A stretch of DNA of 59,663 bases from contig JAOUPR010000010.1 of assembly GCA_029879725.1 (NCBI GenBank), positions 1 to 59,663 of the forward strand, written 5' to 3'. The DNA comes from Gemmatimonadota bacterium (lineage in GTDB: Bacteria > Gemmatimonadota > Gemmatimonadetes > Longimicrobiales > Gaopeijiaceae). A model generated the notes under the pieces. The model was not told the DNA's origin, did not search any database, and saw only the letters and a program-made list of their open reading frames with translations. Below, one piece after another: positions 45,359 through 53,740 of the stretch. The stretch's first letter is position 1; the number at the start of each line of letters is the position of its first letter. The position numbers were made by a program, and so were the translations under genes.

Positions 45359-46788
45359 CTCCCATCGCCTTCGAAGGAGACGCAACGGCGCTTCAGGTGG
45401 CGGAGCGGGTCCGGGGGGGAACGCTCGCGCCCCTCGCGGCGGCTCAGGCTGCCCTGGCGCGGGTCAGGGAGACGGAGAAGGCCCGTGGGTTGAATGCCTT
45501 CGTGTCGGTGGCCGCTCCCGACGAACTCGTGTGCACCCATCACGCGGGTTCCCTGGCCGGGGTTCCCGTGGCGGTGAAGGACAATCTCGCCACCACCATC
45601 CTTCCCACCTCCTGCGGATCGCGGATCCTGGAAGGGTACGTGTCGCCTTTCGTCGCCACGGCGGTCCGCAGGATCCTGGAGGCCGGGGGTGTGGTGGTGG
45701 GGAAGACGAACATGGACGAATTCGCCATGGGCTCGTCCACGGAGAATTCGGCGTACGGACCGACGCGCAACCCCGTCGATCCGCTCCGGGTCCCCGGGGG
45801 AAGTTCCGGTGGCTCCGCCGCCGCGGTGGCGGCGGGGATGGTGCCGGTGGCGCTGGGTTCGGACACCGGCGGGTCGGTCCGGCAGCCGGCCGCCTTCTGT
45901 GGGGTGGTCGGGGTGAAGCCGACCTACGGGCGGGTGAGCCGCTACGGGCTGGTGGCCTTCGCGTCGTCCCTCGATCAGGTGGGGGTCCTGGCGCGGACCG
46001 CGGGAGACGCCGCGGAGACTCTGCGGGTGGTGTCGGGACAGGATCCTCGTGACGCCACGTCGTCCCCCCGTTCCGTCCCGGACTTCTCCGCCGCCGTCTC
46101 GAAGGGTGTGGAGGGGATGGTCGTGGGGCTTCCCGACGAGTATTTCCCCGACACCCTCGATCCACACATCCGGGACCGGGTCCTGGCCGCCGCGCACGCC
46201 TTGCGGGATGCCGGTGCGTCCATCCGGACGGTCTCGCTCCCCCACACCCGTCTGGCCATCCCTTCGTACTATGTCCTGGCTCCGGCGGAGGCGTCCTCGA
46301 ACCTTTCCCGCTTCGACGGCGTGCGGTTCGGTCGGCGCGGTCCGGGGAGCACCACCCGGGAGGTGTACGAGTCCACCCGGCACGACGGGTTCGGCACCGA
46401 GGTGAAGCGGCGGATCGTGCTGGGCACGTACGCGCTCTCCGCCGGTTATCACGATGCCTACTACGAGACCGCGCAGCGTGCCCGAGCCCTCATCGCGGAG
46501 GACTTCAGGGCGGTGTTCGGGGAGGGGGTGGACCTTCTTCTGACCCCGACCACGCCGGGAGTCGCCTTCCCCATCGGGGAGCGGGTCGACGACCCCGTGG
46601 CCATGTACCTCTCCGACATCTTCACGGTCACGGCCAACCTGGCGGGAATCCCGGGGATGTCCGTGCCCATCGGGACCCATGACGGTCTTCCGGTGGGAGG
46701 GCAGTTCCTGGCCCCGTGGTGGATGGAGGAGACCATGTTCGCCGCCGCGGGTGTCCTGGAAGCCGCCGGCATGGGGGAGCCGTCATGA
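45355..46788 (+). CDS. gatA: Amidotransferase subunit A
   Basis: A 477-residue amidase-signature subunit that releases ammonia from glutamine. GTG 45355 overlaps gatC by four bases. The triad is visible: AVKDNLATT (Lys), GGSSGGSAAAVAAGMV (cis-Ser region) and GSDTGGSVRQPAAFCGVVG (catalytic Ser). Later RYGLVAFASSLDQVG is the family's substrate site. It joins gatB by ATGA. Confidence 0.97.
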   Translation: MTPIAFEGDATALQVAERVRGGTLAPLAAAQAALARVRETEKARGLNAFVSVAAPDELVCTHHAGSLAGVPVAVKDNLATTILPTSCGSRILEGYVSPFVATAVRRILEAGGVVVGKTNMDEFAMGSSTENSAYGPTRNPVDPLRVPGGSSGGSAAAVAAGMVPVALGSDTGGSVRQPAAFCGVVGVKPTYGRVSRYGLVAFASSLDQVGVLARTAGDAAETLRVVSGQDPRDATSSPRSVPDFSAAVSKGVEGMVVGLPDEYFPDTLDPHIRDRVLAAAHALRDAGASIRTVSLPHTRLAIPSYYVLAPAEASSNLSRFDGVRFGRRGPGSTTREVYESTRHDGFGTEVKRRIVLGTYALSAGYHDAYYETAQRARALIAEDFRAVFGEGVDLLLTPTTPGVAFPIGERVDDPVAMYLSDIFTVTANLAGIPGMSVPIGTHDGLPVGGQFLAPWWMEETMFAAAGVLEAAGMGEPS

Positions 46789-48254
46789 GCGCGACCGACG
46801 CAGGGATGAGCGGAGGGTACGACCGGGAGTGGGAGGTGGTCATAGGGATCGAGGTGCACGTGCAGCTCGCCACGGAAACCAAGTTGTTCTGCGGCGACCG
46901 CCCCACCTTCGGATCTCCCCCCAACACCCACGTCTGCCCGGTGTGCCTCGGACTGCCGGGCGCGCTTCCCGCGACGAATCCGGAGGCCGTTCGGTTGGCC
47001 GTGCGTACCGCCCTCGCGTTGGGGTGCGAAGTACATGGGACCAGCGTCTGGGCCCGCAAGAACTACTTCTATCCCGACCTCCCCAAGGGCTATCAGATCA
47101 CTCAGTTCGATCGGCCGGTAGCCACCGGCGGGAGGGTCTCCTTCGATACGGAAGACGGAATCGGCGAGGTGCGGATCCGGCGCATCCACATGGAGGAGGA
47201 TGCCGGCAAGTCGCTTCACGATCGCGTTTCCGGCGCCACCGCAGTGGACCTGAACCGGGCCGGGACCCCTCTGGTGGAGATCGTCACCGAGCCGGACCTC
47301 GCGTCACCCGCGGATACCCGGGCCTTCCTCCAGGCGCTCAAGCAGGTCCTGGAGTACGTGGACGTGAGCGACTGCAACATGGAAGAGGGGAGCCTCCGTG
47401 CCGACGCCAACGTGTCGGTGCGCCCGGTCGGCGAGGAGGCGCTCGGCACCAAGACCGAGATCAAGAACGTGAATTCGTTCTCCGGGATCGAGAAGGCGCT
47501 GGAACAGGAGATCGAGCGCCAGGTCGCCCTCCTCGAATCGGGGGGCACCGTGATCCAGCAGACCCTTCTCTGGGACGATCACGCCGGGGAGATCCGCCCG
47601 ATGCGCGACAAGGAGGAGAGCCACGACTATCGCTACTTCCCGGATCCGGACCTCCTTCCACTGGTCCTGGATCCGGCCGAGGTGGACGCCATCCGGAACT
47701 CCATTCCGGAGCTTCCCAGGGCCCGGCGGGCGCGGTTCGTGTCCGGCTACGGTCTTCCGGACTACGATGCCGGCGTCCTGACGTTGAGTCGGGCCGGGGC
47801 GGACTTCTTCGAGGCGGTGGCCGAGGCCTCGAACGATCCCAGGGAGGCCGCCAAGTGGGTGATGGGGCCCTACCAGGCCGTCCTCAACGAGCGCGGAGAG
47901 GAGGGCGGAGAGGAAGTCGTGCCTCCCCGTGCGTTGGCGGAGCTCGTGGACCTGGTCGCCGACGGCACGATCTCCCACGGCGTGGGAAAGAAGGTGCTGG
48001 GGATCATGGCGCGGGAGGGGCTCGCCGCCGCCGCGGTGGTCGAGCGCGAGGGGCTGGCGCAGGTCCGGGACGAGACCAGCCTGCGCGGGTGGGTGGACGA
48101 GGTGATGGCGGCGTTTCCCGACGAAGTGGAGCGCTGTCGCGCCGGGGAATCGCGCCTGCTCGGGTTCCTCATGGGGAAGGTGATGGAGTGCTCGGGAAGG
48201 AGGGCCGATCCCCACGCGGCCCGCCAGCTTCTCCAGGAGCTCCTCGCGGGGTAG
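46785..48254 (+). CDS. gatB: Amidotransferase subunit B
   Basis: A 489-residue kinase/transamidase subunit. Start ATG 46785; VVIGIEVHVQLATETKLFCG, PNTHVCPVCLGLPGALPATN, ARKNYFYPDLPKGYQITQFD and the PET112 pattern EDAGKSLHD are intact, followed by the helical and YqeY-like tail (VGKKVLGIMAREG). Together with GatA and GatC it makes Gln-tRNA(Gln) and/or Asn-tRNA(Asn). Whether the genome has asparaginyl- or glutaminyl-tRNA synthetases cannot be seen here. Confidence 0.97.
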   Translation: MSATDAGMSGGYDREWEVVIGIEVHVQLATETKLFCGDRPTFGSPPNTHVCPVCLGLPGALPATNPEAVRLAVRTALALGCEVHGTSVWARKNYFYPDLPKGYQITQFDRPVATGGRVSFDTEDGIGEVRIRRIHMEEDAGKSLHDRVSGATAVDLNRAGTPLVEIVTEPDLASPADTRAFLQALKQVLEYVDVSDCNMEEGSLRADANVSVRPVGEEALGTKTEIKNVNSFSGIEKALEQEIERQVALLESGGTVIQQTLLWDDHAGEIRPMRDKEESHDYRYFPDPDLLPLVLDPAEVDAIRNSIPELPRARRARFVSGYGLPDYDAGVLTLSRAGADFFEAVAEASNDPREAAKWVMGPYQAVLNERGEEGGEEVVPPRALAELVDLVADGTISHGVGKKVLGIMAREGLAAAAVVEREGLAQVRDETSLRGWVDEVMAAFPDEVERCRAGESRLLGFLMGKVMECSGRRADPHAARQLLQELLAG

Positions 48255-48274
48255 GCCGACCCGGAGGGAGCCGG

Positions 48275-49234
48275 TCAGCCGCCCAGCGCGCGGCCCGCCG
48301 CACGCCGCGAAGTGATGCCCGCGGCCATGTCCGGATCGCTGAGCTGGTGCCAGGAGTACAGGGGCCGGTCGGGGAAGGGGAAGAACTCGTCGGCCATTTC
48401 CGCGAGCACTTCGGGGTGATCGGCGGTGTGGTCGGAGAGGGCCCGCCGGCGGACCTTCTTGGCCAGCTTGAGGTTCAGGTCCCCCACCGGATCGAGGTGG
48501 GCCACGGCCGACCCGGTCCGTCCGCTCAGATACTCCACGATGTATTCGAAGCTCATGGAGAAGTAGCGGTCCACGATGGGGTCCGGGAGATCGAATCGGG
48601 AGGTGGCCAGCACTCGCTGGAAGACCTTGTGCCACCGATCGTGTCCCTGGAAGCGGATCATCCCCCGGAAGATCTTCCGGTTGGTCTGGAAACTGAAGAT
48701 CGTACGGCTGAGTACCTCGTCGAAGAGCGCGTCGGCTTCCGAATGGTCGTTGTCCACCACCAGGTGGCGGGCCTTGGAGAGGAATTCGTCTCCCACGTGG
48801 AGATCCATGCGGTGCTCCCAGTACGCGTGTCCCAGTGCCTGGGTCGTGCTGGTGAGGAGGAGCTGGCGGGGAACGAACACGTTGTGGGCCAGCGTGTCCG
48901 CGGCGAGGTGAGCCAGGTACCCGTACCCCACCGCCCGCATCGCGTCGTGGGGCGCCGCATCCAGAATCTCCTCTCCGACCTCCCATTCGTGGCAGTGCCG
49001 CCCCTCCGGGACGTACTTCTTCGCGAAGGAGATGTCGGCGGCGATGGAGCCGTACAGGAAGTGGAGCGGAAAGCGCTCCAGGAGGGCACGGATGGCCGGA
49101 GGCAGGAGATAGAGGGCTCCCAGCACCGTCTCACCGAGGGCAACGTGGGTGGCGGGCCCCCAGCCCCATGCCGGCTCCGGCGTGAGGAGGAGCCATGCGA
49201 GGGCGATGAGGACCGCGGTCGAGACGGGTGCCAT
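48275..49234 (-). CDS. Zinc-dependent phospholipase C-like secreted protein
   Basis: A 319-residue protein. ATG 49234 gives a signal peptide ending in AWGWG. Right after it, [20 protein letters not shown] looks like the N-terminal Trp/His zinc site of bacterial phospholipase C; further histidines in [40 protein letters not shown] and [15 protein letters not shown] fit the HxxxDxxxH-type metal sites. It may act on lipids or phosphate esters outside the membrane. It is the last gene of the seven-gene minus-strand operon, convergent with gatB (20-base gap). Confidence 0.82.
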   Translation of the reverse strand: MAPVSTAVLIALAWLLLTPEPAWGWGPATHVALGETVLGALYLLPPAIRALLERFPLHFLYGSIAADISFAKKYVPEGRHCHEWEVGEEILDAAPHDAMRAVGYGYLAHLAADTLAHNVFVPRQLLLTSTTQALGHAYWEHRMDLHVGDEFLSKARHLVVDNDHSEADALFDEVLSRTIFSFQTNRKIFRGMIRFQGHDRWHKVFQRVLATSRFDLPDPIVDRYFSMSFEYIVEYLSGRTGSAVAHLDPVGDLNLKLAKKVRRRALSDHTADHPEVLAEMADEFFPFPDRPLYSWHQLSDPDMAAGITSRRAAGRALGG

Positions 49235-49253
49235 CCGGATCGGCTCCGTCTCT

Positions 49254-49775
49254 TCAGGGATCTCCGACGGCGGAGTCGGTGCCGTCCCGGGGGCCCGTCC
49301 TCGGGCTCCGGGGACGCGTGATGGTTCGGGCACCTTCCCGCACGCCGCGTACGGTGCTGGCCGTGTCGATGAAGATCTCCTCCGCCTCGCCCTGCACCAC
49401 CTCCACGAGGGCATTGAAGTCCTCGATGCGCTCCTCCATACGATCCGAGGCCTGCTGGAGCCGGTCGGAGAGAGCGGTGAGGGAGGCGTGGAAATGCTCC
49501 ACGTCACCACGGACCACCTGGGTCACGAACTCCACGTTGTCGGAGATGATGGCCGCGCGCTGGGAGATGGGACCGATGTGATGGCGGGTGGTCTCGCGGA
49601 GCTCGCGGAGGGTGCCGTTCACCTGGAGGAGGAGCCGGATCACCACCAGGGAGACGAGCACCACGGCCACACCCATGACCACCACCGCCGTGTCCGCCGC
49701 GATGCTCAGGCCGTCCCGGGTCGCGCCCGCGGCCAGGTCGGCGGCGGAGGCCTGCAGGGAAAGGGTAGAGATCAT
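49254..49775 (-). CDS. Membrane-anchored coiled-coil protein (DUF948-like)
   Basis: A 173-residue protein with one helix (about residues 30-50, [20 protein letters not shown]) and a long amphipathic region (about 55-145) predicted as coiled coil, then a short Arg/Pro-rich tail. The arrangement resembles DUF948/YtxH-like proteins. Function unknown. It lies between the phospholipase-like gene (19 bases) and the NadE-like gene (25 bases). Confidence 0.75.
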   Translation of the reverse strand: MISTLSLQASAADLAAGATRDGLSIAADTAVVVMGVAVVLVSLVVIRLLLQVNGTLRELRETTRHHIGPISQRAAIISDNVEFVTQVVRGDVEHFHASLTALSDRLQQASDRMEERIEDFNALVEVVQGEAEEIFIDTASTVRGVREGARTITRPRSPRTGPRDGTDSAVGDP

Positions 49776-49800
49776 ACCAGAAGTCTAACCCGAGATGCGG

Positions 49801-50442
49801 TCAACGAGCCAGATCGACCCCCACGGTCCACGCGTGGAGCTTGGGCACGAGGAGGCCGAGGCGGCCCGGCGCCGCGTCGTCGAGGGCCTTTCCCACCGTC
49901 ACCGCACGGGGGCCGAGGCATCCCATCGCCTCGTCGGGTGGGTATCCGTGGATGAGGTACGCGTCCAGGGCGTTCTCGACATCGCGCACCGTCGCCATGT
50001 CCCAACCGGCGAAGGCCGGAGGGAGAGTGACGCTCCCGGTCCATCGGTGGATGTCCGACGCGTGCACGTCACCCAGGGGGATCACGCCGGCCGCCGGGGG
50101 AGCCGGATCGAGAAGCAGGCCCAGGCGATTGCGGAGGTCCGCCGGAACCAATCCCTCGCTCCGGGCGGTGACCCGGGCGGCGGACTCCAAGGCGACCGCG
50201 GTGCGGGTTTCCATGTCCAGGGCTCGTCCTTCCGGCGTCTCTCCGAGCCCGGTCACGATCCGTTCCACCAAGGCGGCCGCGGGGAGCCGCACGGGCACGT
50301 CCGCGCCGAGCCACCGTCGCAGGAGTTCCGTCTCCGGAGCGTGTGTGGTGGCGACCACCAGGCCCGGGGCACCGACGACCCGGAGGTGTGCCGCCAGCAC
50401 GTCCCGCACGGTGGCGGCCGCGATGTCCTCTCGTGGCGTCAC
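49801..50442 (-). CDS. Degenerate NAD-synthetase-like (PP-loop ATPase-related) protein
   Basis: A 213-residue protein. Its order of segments follows the synthetase half of NadE: a strand where the PP-loop should be (GLVVATTHAPETELLRRWLG), PVRLPAAALVERIVTGLG, ARVTARSEGLVPADLRNRLG, then IPLGDVHASDIHRWTG, which matches the PLGDVYKTxVY box, and a helical end (VENALDAYLIHGYPPDEA) like the NadE C-terminus. The SGGxDS ATP-binding signature is absent, and the NKSEL motif is lost. So it is probably not a functional synthetase. GTG 50442 is 7 bases after the amidohydrolase stop. The assignment rests on my manual alignment. Confidence 0.6.
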   Translation of the reverse strand: MTPREDIAAATVRDVLAAHLRVVGAPGLVVATTHAPETELLRRWLGADVPVRLPAAALVERIVTGLGETPEGRALDMETRTAVALESAARVTARSEGLVPADLRNRLGLLLDPAPPAAGVIPLGDVHASDIHRWTGSVTLPPAFAGWDMATVRDVENALDAYLIHGYPPDEAMGCLGPRAVTVGKALDDAAPGRLGLLVPKLHAWTVGVDLAR

Positions 50443-50449
50443 GGGTGGC

Positions 50450-51322
50450 TCACCTTTGCGAGAGGATGCGTTCCAGGGTGTGCAGGGTCACCGCCGGATC
50501 TTCGTCCCGCAGGTGCGAGAAGGGTTGGCGGGCGCGGGCCACCGCCGCTCGGTGCAAACGCACGCTCGTGGTGTCGGGTTCACCCTCCTTCGCCCGGGCG
50601 AGGATTTCTCCATCCGGTCCGACCACCATCGAGCCTCCCGCGAAGGTGATTCCGCCCTCGATCCCCACGCGGTTGCAGAGGACCACGTGGATACCGTGGA
50701 TGAGTGCGGTAGCCCGCGCGATGATCTCCCACGCCGACGTGGAGGCGAACCGTCGTTCCACGTCTCCCGTGTCGGGCGGGAGCCCACGCCCCGGGGCCGC
50801 GGCCTGCACGATGAGGACGTCCATCCCCTGGATCGCGTGGAGATACGACAGGGACGGATGCCAGAAGTCCTCGCACACGAGAAGGCCGGCACTCCACCCT
50901 TCCGCGATGGTGAAGGGGCGTGGAGAGCGTCGTCCGGGCGCGAAGAGGCGTCCTTCGTCGAAGGTACCGTAGGTGGGGAGGTAGCGCTTTCTCTGGACCG
51001 CCAGAATGGTTCCTTCGCGAACGGCCACAGTGCTGTTGTACGTGAGGTGGTCTTCGCCCCGCTCGACCATCCCCACCACGGCGACCGCGTGCCCCCTTCC
51101 CAGGTCGAGGGGAAAGGGGAGCCCCGCTTCGAGGGTCATCCCCAGTTCCCTGGCCCGGTGTCCCATGGCATATCCCGTCAGGGAGAGCTCGGGGAACACC
51201 ACCACGTCCGCTGCGGGATGTTCGGCGAGCATGGCCGCGGCGTTGATTCGATTGGCTTCCCGGTCGCCGAGCGCCGGGGCGGTCTGCGCGACCACGACAT
51301 CGAGATGGGCGCGTGGGGGCAT
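50450..51322 (-). CDS. Carbon-nitrogen hydrolase, NadE-glutaminase-like
   Basis: A 290-residue nitrilase-superfamily amidohydrolase. The catalytic triad is intact: Glu45 in VVFPELSLTGYAMG, Lys112 in VQRKRYLPTYGTFDEGR, and Cys150 in LLVCEDFWHPS. The LPTYGTFDE segment strongly resembles the glutaminase domain of glutamine-dependent NAD synthetases. Start ATG 51322 forms a one-base TGATG overlap with the antiporter stop. With the next gene it reproduces the two halves of a NadE enzyme as separate proteins. Confidence 0.88.
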   Translation of the reverse strand: MPPRAHLDVVVAQTAPALGDREANRINAAAMLAEHPAADVVVFPELSLTGYAMGHRARELGMTLEAGLPFPLDLGRGHAVAVVGMVERGEDHLTYNSTVAVREGTILAVQRKRYLPTYGTFDEGRLFAPGRRSPRPFTIAEGWSAGLLVCEDFWHPSLSYLHAIQGMDVLIVQAAAPGRGLPPDTGDVERRFASTSAWEIIARATALIHGIHVVLCNRVGIEGGITFAGGSMVVGPDGEILARAKEGEPDTTSVRLHRAAVARARQPFSHLRDEDPAVTLHTLERILSQR

Positions 51323-52632
51323 CACGGAATCTCCCGGGGTCGAGCGCGGTGTTTCACCGCCTCGCGTTCCGCCCTCCGTTCGTCGCCCCGCGCCAGGGCG
51401 GCCTCGACACCGGGGGCCAATTCCCCTGCCCGGCGCAGGACCTTTCCGGTCAGGAAGGGTCCCGCGAGCTCCGACATCACCACACCCAGGACGATCACGG
51501 CGAAGAGGGTGGTCTCGGCGTCCACCCCCGCCACGGTGAGATCCGAGTACATGAGCACCCCGGACACCGCCATGGCCAGCGGGATCCCGCCCTGGGGGAT
51601 CAGCCCGAGCCCAAGCCGGCGGGGCACCGGAAACTCGAGTCGCACCAGGTCGACGAGGACCGCCGTGGCGGCCACCTTCGCGAGACCCCGCAGAACGGTG
51701 TACAGGACGGCGAGGGGGAAGACCCACGCCGTGGGAAAGGAGAGGAGTGCGCCGGCCAGGAGGAGGAAGATCAGATAGACGGGCTTCTCCCAGCGCTGGA
51801 GGATCCGGTGGATGCGTTGCCGGTCCGGCGCCATGTTGGCCACCACGGCCCCCATGACCATGGACACGAAGAGGGGGGAGAGCCCCAACTGCAACGCCGC
51901 GCCGGCGGAAAAGGCACACATACCGAGGAGGTACAGGACCAACTCCTCTCCGCGCGCGCGCCCCCGATTGAGCCACACGAAGACGATGCCCAGGACCGCT
52001 CCGAGTCCCAGCGCCACGCCCACCACCGAGATCTGGGGCACCGCCTCGCCCCCCACGGCCATGGCCTCGGGGCGGAACAGCGCGTAGGCCACCTGGAGGA
52101 AGAAGATCCCGATCCCCGCGTCCAACGAGCTCACGAAGAAGAGGAGGTCCCTCACCTTCCCACGCGCGATGAAGTTGGAGGATACCATGGCGATTCCCGC
52201 CGGCGTGGTGATGGCCGCGATCGCCGCCGCGCTCACCAGAAGAAGGAGGGACACCCGGTCGGAAAAGCCCAGGAAGGCGAGTACCCCCGCTCCGGCGGCG
52301 AGGAAGATCACGAAGGTGGTGACGGCTTGCCCCGCTCCGAGGACGTGGTGGCGAAGAGGGAAGTGCTTCAGGCTCTCGCGGTCGAGTTGGAGGCCGAAAT
52401 GGAACCCCACCCATCCCAGCCCCGTGGCGAGGAGTGGGAAGAGCTGGTGCGTGGCATCGGACGACAGGAGCCCCAGGCCGCCGGGGCCCAGCGCAAACCC
52501 CACGAAGAGGAAGTGGGTACCCGTCCGGAAGATGAGGCGTGGCCCTTGCGGTACCCGGTCGGTGGAGAAGGAGAGACGGGCACCGACGAGCGCGAGTGAA
52601 ATGAGGACGAGAGAGGCGAGTAGTGGGTCCAT
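51322..52632 (-). CDS. CPA2-family cation:proton antiporter
   Basis: A 436-residue integral membrane antiporter with 12 or so helices. ATG 52632 starts MDPLLASLVLISLALVGARL directly in the first helix. Helices include LGWVGFHFGLQLDRES, VTTFVIFLAAGAGVLAFL, SLLLLVSAAAIAAITTPAG and GLGLIPQGGIPLAMAVSGV. No RCK/TrkA domain is attached. CPA2 proteins exchange Na+ or K+ for protons, so the adjacent PII-like and PTS proteins are plausible regulators. Confidence 0.9.
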   Translation of the reverse strand: MDPLLASLVLISLALVGARLSFSTDRVPQGPRLIFRTGTHFLFVGFALGPGGLGLLSSDATHQLFPLLATGLGWVGFHFGLQLDRESLKHFPLRHHVLGAGQAVTTFVIFLAAGAGVLAFLGFSDRVSLLLLVSAAAIAAITTPAGIAMVSSNFIARGKVRDLLFFVSSLDAGIGIFFLQVAYALFRPEAMAVGGEAVPQISVVGVALGLGAVLGIVFVWLNRGRARGEELVLYLLGMCAFSAGAALQLGLSPLFVSMVMGAVVANMAPDRQRIHRILQRWEKPVYLIFLLLAGALLSFPTAWVFPLAVLYTVLRGLAKVAATAVLVDLVRLEFPVPRRLGLGLIPQGGIPLAMAVSGVLMYSDLTVAGVDAETTLFAVIVLGVVMSELAGPFLTGKVLRRAGELAPGVEAALARGDERRAEREAVKHRARPREIP

Positions 52633-52660
52633 GACGGGGTGGGCTCTCGATCCGTCGGGG

Positions 52661-53017
52661 CTAGAGAGGACTCTGTGCGGTTCCCAACTCCGGAGCGAGG
52701 CCCCTGACCTGATCCACGGGCAGCGTGAAGGCGATGCCCGTGGCCGGCGCGTCGAGGTTGCCACACACGTCCTGGAGGAGCGCCAGGGCGGGCTCCACCC
52801 GATCGTCGGGAATCACGCTGAAGATCGTGCGATTCTGTGGTCGTGATCCACTGATCAGGGTCTGGAGTCCCGCGAAGATCGGAATGTCCGTGGACAGGAG
52901 ACGTCCCATTCCCTCGCTGTTGATGATGGTGGCGCCCGTGATCCCCAGCTCGAGGAATCCCGAGAGAATCTCGTCGAGCTTTTCGGGTTCGTTGATGACG
53001 GCCACCAGCATGCGCAT
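52661..53017 (-). CDS. PII-like signalling protein
   Basis: A 118-residue protein of the PII-like fold: MRMLVAVINEPEKLDEILSG, FLELGITGATIINSEGMGRL, a region matching the T-loop position (IFAGLQTLISGSRPQNRT), and TIFSVIPDDRVEPALALL. It lacks the GlnB motifs for uridylylation (the Tyr51 T-loop). Many such small PII relatives sit beside transporters and bind nucleotides. It is 13 bases after the PTS gene and 28 bases before the antiporter. Confidence 0.85.
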   Translation of the reverse strand: MRMLVAVINEPEKLDEILSGFLELGITGATIINSEGMGRLLSTDIPIFAGLQTLISGSRPQNRTIFSVIPDDRVEPALALLQDVCGNLDAPATGIAFTLPVDQVRGLAPELGTAQSPL

Positions 53018-53030
53018 GGGTATCTTCTCC

Positions 53031-53495
53031 TCACACGTGCCGGGCGTCGATCTCGTGGATCGTCTTCAGGACCGTCGGGACGTCGGGGGCCTCGTGCAAT
53101 TCGTCGATGAACCCGTGTTCGCGGCCGAGGCGGCAGATGCGCGCGAGCAACTTGACGTGCTCGCGCTCCCGGCCCGGCGGTGTGAGGAGGATGAAGAACA
53201 CGAGCACCGGATCCATCTCGGGAGTCCCGAAGCGGATGGGCCGGTCCGCCGCCATGGCCACGCCGATCACCGGATCGGAGAGCCCCGGCACCGTGGCGTG
53301 GGGGATGGCGAGCCCTTGTCCCATCACGGTGGGGTGCAGCACTTCCCGCTCCAGGAGCTTTTCCTGGATGTCGTGAGACGGACCGATGCCGGCCTCTTCG
53401 GCCCGCCGGGCCACCTCGTGGATGATCCCCTCCGGCTCGTCCGATTCGAGGCGGAGCACCACGAAGTCCGGCCGAAGGAAGTCTTTGATGCGCAT
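53031..53495 (-). CDS. PTS EIIA domain protein, PtsN/fructose-type
   Basis: A 154-residue single-domain EIIA. The phosphorylated His66 lies in GLAIPHATVPGL, and the family box is EREVLHPTVMGQG before it. There is no sugar permease nearby, so it is more likely a regulatory EIIA(Ntr) that reports phosphoenolpyruvate/nitrogen status, often acting on potassium transport. It is first in the seven-gene operon with the PII-like protein and antiporter. Confidence 0.9.
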   Translation of the reverse strand: MRIKDFLRPDFVVLRLESDEPEGIIHEVARRAEEAGIGPSHDIQEKLLEREVLHPTVMGQGLAIPHATVPGLSDPVIGVAMAADRPIRFGTPEMDPVLVFFILLTPPGREREHVKLLARICRLGREHGFIDELHEAPDVPTVLKTIHEIDARHV

Positions 53496-53662
53496 GATCC
53501 TTCCGGGGGCGGTGGGAAAGGCGGACGTAGCGGCTCCACGCCCGCGATCTTAGACAGGGCCGCGGCGGGGGTCAACCCGTGCGCCGTGCCGGCACGCTTC
53601 CTGCGCCTGCTCCACACGAGACGGGCGCGAGAGCATACGGCGAGAGCCACTGAAGGTAGCGG

Positions 53663-53692
53663 TTGCTGTCGTGCCTCCGTCCGGAATATGTT
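53663..53692 (+). promoter_or_regulatory. Possible murA promoter
   Basis: TTGCTG (53663-53668), an 18-base spacer and TATGTT (53687-53692), with the murA ATG about 48 bases downstream. The hexamers are moderate (three and four matches of six). The 245-base divergent region between the PTS gene and murA shows nothing else strong. Confidence 0.35.
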
Positions 53693-53740
53693 CGGGCCGG
53701 TCTTGGACCATGTGACGTCGCTTCTTCGAGTCGGGGATTG

